This document shows positions 60,725-64,000 of a stretch of 64,000 bases of DNA, one piece after another. The stretch is from Siphonodentalium dalli (lineage: Eukaryota > Mollusca > Scaphopoda > Gadilida > Siphonodentaliidae). The translations under genes and the position numbers were made by a program. The stretch lies in NCBI GenBank assembly GCA_032622095.1, contig CP136063.1, forward strand, positions 146,933,379 through 146,997,378, given 5' to 3'. Below the pieces are notes generated by a model. The model was not told where the DNA came from, did no database searches, and saw nothing but the letters and a program-made list of their open reading frames with translations. Within the stretch, counting starts at the first letter, position 1, and every line of letters begins with the position of its first letter.

Positions 60725-61045
60725 TAATAAATAGGATTACACCTCCAAATTGCTCAAAAAAGAGAATTTACTAAAGATGGACGTTTGCTCCCAACACATA
60801 TTGTTGCAGTATACAATGTGTTCTTCCGTGGCGCGGGCATAATGATCGAGTAATGTCTTGTTCGAATTATACACACAAACATTTATTTAGATTGAGTCAC
60901 ATATATAACCTGCCAGTATTGGTTAAAAAGTCGGAACATCACCCCATGAGATATAGATTTACGACCTGATATTCTATTGCTCGCATACCTCCCACGATAT
61001 CACAGCCTTGAAAAATTTTTATCGTGAGAGAGAGAGGTCTAGCCA
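60725..61045. other. Unassigned sequence
   Basis: No ORF or repeat is supported. Confidence 0.5.
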
Positions 61046-61050
61046 TGTTA

Positions 61051-61656
61051 CCGTGAGTGAAAAGTTTATTTTGCCGTGAGTGAAAAGATTGTTTTGCCGT
61101 GAGTGAAAAGTTTGTTTTGCCGTGAGTGAAAAGTATGTTTTGCCGTGAGTGAAAAGTTTATTTTGCCGTGAGTGAAAAGTTTGTTTTGCCGTGGATGAAA
61201 AGTATGTTTTGCCATGAGTGAAAAGTTTATTTTGCCGTGAGTGAAAAGTTTGTTTTGCCGTGGATGAAAAGTATGTTTTGCCTGAGTGAAAAGTTTGTTT
61301 TGCCGTGGATGAAAAGTTTATTTTGCCGTGAGTGAAAAGTATGTTTTGCAGTGAGTGAAAAGTTTATTTTGCCGTGAGTGTAAAGTATGTTTTCCCGTGA
61401 GTGAAAAGTTTATTCTGCCGTGAGTGAACAGATTATTCTGTCGTGATTGAAAAGTTTGATTTGCCGTGAGTGAAAAGTTTATTCTGCCGTGATTGAAAAG
61501 TTTGTTTTGCCGTGAGTGAAAAGTTTATTCTGCCGTGATTGAAAAGTTTGTTTTGCCGTGAGTGAAAAGTTTATTCTGCTTGAGTGAAAAGTTTGTTTTG
61601 CCGTGAGTAAAAAGTTCACGGCAAAATAAACTTTTGAAAAGTTTGTTTTGCCGTGG
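61051..61656. repeat. 23-bp minisatellite, about 26 units
   Basis: The unit CCGTGAGTGAAAAGTTTATT plus TTG repeats with TTTATT/TATGTT/TTTGTT variants and some 22-bp units. Near 61616 a single inverted unit ('ttcacggcaaaataaacttt') interrupts the run. The minus-strand ORF 61479-61670 is a translation of the repeat. Confidence 0.93.
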
Positions 61657-61659
61657 CAC

Positions 61660-62598
61660 TTATGGGCCACCGTACATTATTAAATGCATCATCTCTTCCT
61701 TTGGACAACCTCAAAAAACCCATCCGCTTATTAAAGTCGTCACACAAAAACCCATTGTCGAGACATCCCCTTTGGCTACTGGGAAGTCTACAAATTTCGT
61801 TTGGTTCCAGATGTTGTGCGACTGTGGAATAAACTTGAAACTGAGACAGCTCTACTTATACACTTAATCCAGGATCCCCCGATACCTTTGCCAAGGCTAT
61901 CAGAAACTCAAGCCACCCTAAACAAAATTCTAACAACTAATTATTGGAAGCTTGACACCTGTGAGGTGGGATAATGTAGTTCAATGAAACACTAACTAAT
62001 CAAGATAAAGATCAAGCTGCTTTTGCACTCCAACAAATGGGACATAGGGAGCAGGGTGGTGGGGGGAGGTGTGTTGGCACAGAGTTCTTTTTTATGATAA
62101 AATAGCAAGAAAAACCTGAAATAATTTTTATCTGGTGAGCACAATGCATCCATTCTGAAAACATACAAGGTTAAATCCCTTTAAGTGGTTAACCCTTTCA
62201 ACATTGGTTCCTTGGCACCGAGTGGGCCCTATACCCTGAGTGCCCTTCATGTTTTCTACTATCTTATAGAAATGCATACATGCCTGATATTAATAATGTT
62301 ATAAATGCATGATACCTGAAACTCCACATGGATGTTACTGGTAGAGCTGTGATTACAAGATTGGCAAGTATTATAAAAGAAAACTACTCCTTAGCAATGC
62401 AGCCAGGTTTTAAATAAACTTAATTATGCTCTGGACATTGTTATTTCACTTCAATAAATGCATTAGTTTCGGAGGTCTGTCATCAAAATTGTGCATATTA
62501 TCATTGTAAATGCTATGTTATTAACAAATTGACTTTGGGTATGAGTAATGGTAATCATTTAAAACATTTTGATACAAAAACTATGTGGAACTGCCAAC
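61660..62598. other. Unassigned sequence
   Basis: A 77-codon ORF (61634-61867) and open stretches without domain signal. No repeats were seen. Confidence 0.4.
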
Positions 62599-62599
62599 T

Positions 62600-63775
62600 G
62601 GTGTTTAAAATAAAAGGTCGGTAGACCTCATGTCCGCCTCTAAGCGTCGGCTTGATACGACCGTTGTTTGCGCATAAAAATTGGCATGGCGGAACACGAA
62701 ATCGAATTTGATCTGTCTTTTGTGCTAGTAAACCTACATATACCAAATTTAATTTCATTCAGTACACATTTACTAAAGTTATCATCCGGAAACCTCAAAT
62801 TGGCAAAAGTTGAAAAGGGACATAAAAATTGGCATGGCGGAAAACTAAAATTTGAATCGTAGGGTCATAGCTAATGACAAAATTATTGTAAACTGAAAAA
62901 TAATTTTGGGATTTCTAAAAAATGGCAACAACTCCACTAGTCTATTTACATATTTAAAAGTAAATTCTAACTATTACACATTTAAAAGTAAATTTTAAGT
63001 CGAGCAAGTCCAATTGGTGGGCGGAACCCGAATTCAAACCTGACCTGTCTTTAGTGCTAGTAAACCTACATACCAAATTTAATTTCATTCAGTACACATT
63101 TACTAAAGTTATATATCATCCGGAAACCTCAAATTGGCAAAAATTCTAAGTAAAAAAGGGACATAACTCTGGTGAAAATTGGCGGGCAGACCCGAATTCG
63201 AACTTGACCTGTGTTTTGCTGGGAGAAAGACACATACCAAATTTGGTTTAAATCTGATTAACTCTACTAAAGTTATCATCCGGACATAAACTTTTGGGGT
63301 TTTATATGTCGGGTCGGCGGACAAAAAGGACCATAACTCTCGCAAAAATTATCGGATTAAACCAAAATTCGAACTTGAGCTGTAATCCACACAAAAACGG
63401 GTTTTGCATATAAACAATCCAAAATCAAGTTATCATCCGGAAACCAAAAAACAGAAGAAAAACTGAATTTTCTATGTCGAAAAAGGGGCATAACTCTGCC
63501 AAAAATGGTCGGGCAGAACCCAAATTCGAACTTGACCTGTGTTATGCTGGGAAAAAGTAATATACCAAATTTGGTTTGAATCCGATTGGTGAAAATTGGC
63601 GGACGGAACCAGAATTCGAACTTGACCTGTCTTTTCTGCTAGTAAACCCACATACCAAATTTAATTTAATTTAGTTCACTCTAACTAAAGTTATCATCCG
63701 GAAACCTCGGACGCACGGACGGACGCACGGACGTGCTGATTATAATAGTCCTCCGAACCCGTTGGGTCGGCGGAC
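62600..63775. repeat. Tandem-repeat element with GGACGCAC tail
   Basis: Monomers carry 'tagtaaacctacataccaaa', 'actaaagttatcatccggaa' and 'ggcggaac-cgaattcgaact'. The array ends in a 'ggacgcacggacggacgcac' run and a terminal hairpin 'cctccgaacccg' / 'gggtcggcgg' (63751-63773). Related pieces lie at 38930-39240. ORFs here (62555, 62668, 63109) are repeat translations. Confidence 0.75.
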
Positions 63776-64000
63776 AATGACAAATCAGTTGTGTCACTTC
63801 TCACTATTTTTGCCCCAGAGAGAAGTGACTTAATTCTCTCAGTATGCATATCGTCGGTGAGCTTCTAAAAGGGCATAGCTGCCATTAAGGGTGCGAAAAT
63901 ATTTTATTTCATTTTCGGAATCTACGAATTTGATTACATAGGTTCATTAGATAACTTGTCAATATTTCAAGTATAAATACCTTTTTTTGGGGTATTTTTC
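63776..64000. other. Window end, unassigned
   Basis: A small hairpin 'gtcacttctc' / 'gagaagtgac' lies near 63796-63829. Otherwise nothing is visible. Confidence 0.5.

Noticed and set aside
61051-61656. CRISPR-like array of 23-bp repeats
   Set aside because: There are no unique spacers; it is a simple tandem minisatellite.

Overview
This is eukaryotic, AT-rich DNA. No tRNA or rRNA gene, prokaryotic operon or CRISPR is visible, and almost no host protein-coding content can be supported. The texture is that of a marine bivalve mollusc (inference, not proven). Several families of tandem monomers of about 155-170 bp end in GGAC/GACA microsatellite tails and a small terminal hairpin. This architecture is described for bivalve pearl-type and HINE (non-autonomous Helitron) elements. 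Many fold-back and TIR elements are interspersed. The open reading frames are nearly all short, low-complexity or repeat-derived. There is one 100-N assembly gap at 47972-48071.

Layout. 1-3000: a degenerate ~157-bp tandem element interrupted by a 489-bp TIR element, then a partial copy of the 161-bp monomer family. 3255-8290: a SINE candidate, a short MITE, a 0.77-kb TIR element, a small CAGGGG element and a ~169-bp tandem element. 10942-11771: a hAT-like element with TIRs and a near-perfect 8-bp target duplication. 14440-17298: dispersed repeat R1 followed by a 161-bp-monomer element organised as a 483-bp trimeric higher-order repeat. 16088-26605: three nearly identical head-to-tail copies of a 3.5-kb segment. 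25093-29105: a long fold-back element with an exact 8-bp target duplication; a non-autonomous Helitron (25501-28743) sits in one arm, and the other arm preserves the empty site. 33190-36645: fold-back, Helitron-like candidate, tandem repeats, and a short Helitron carrying the decayed C-terminus of a Rep/helicase ORF. 40880-41665: a minisatellite that inverts on itself. 42503-44929: a fold-back, a hAT element with 8-bp target duplication and BED zinc-finger remnant, and a complete small 161-bp-family element. 47733-48460: minisatellite, gap, poly-C and a 47-base poly-G run. 51-59 kb: inverted and direct repeat pairs, 50-bp repeats and hairpins. 59653-59845: a perfect 193-bp palindrome. 60290-60721: a broken integrase-like transposase. 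61051-61656: a 23-bp minisatellite. 62600-63775: a last tandem element.

The main biological content is a set of nested mobile elements. The recoverable insertion history runs: fold-back element insertion, then Helitron insertion into its right arm, then segmental tandem duplication whose breakpoints fall inside the 161-bp array and inside the Helitron. The only host-gene candidates are a possible terminal exon on the minus strand (45207-45379, with acceptor and AATAAA) and a 49-codon ORF at 41816-41965. Both are weak.
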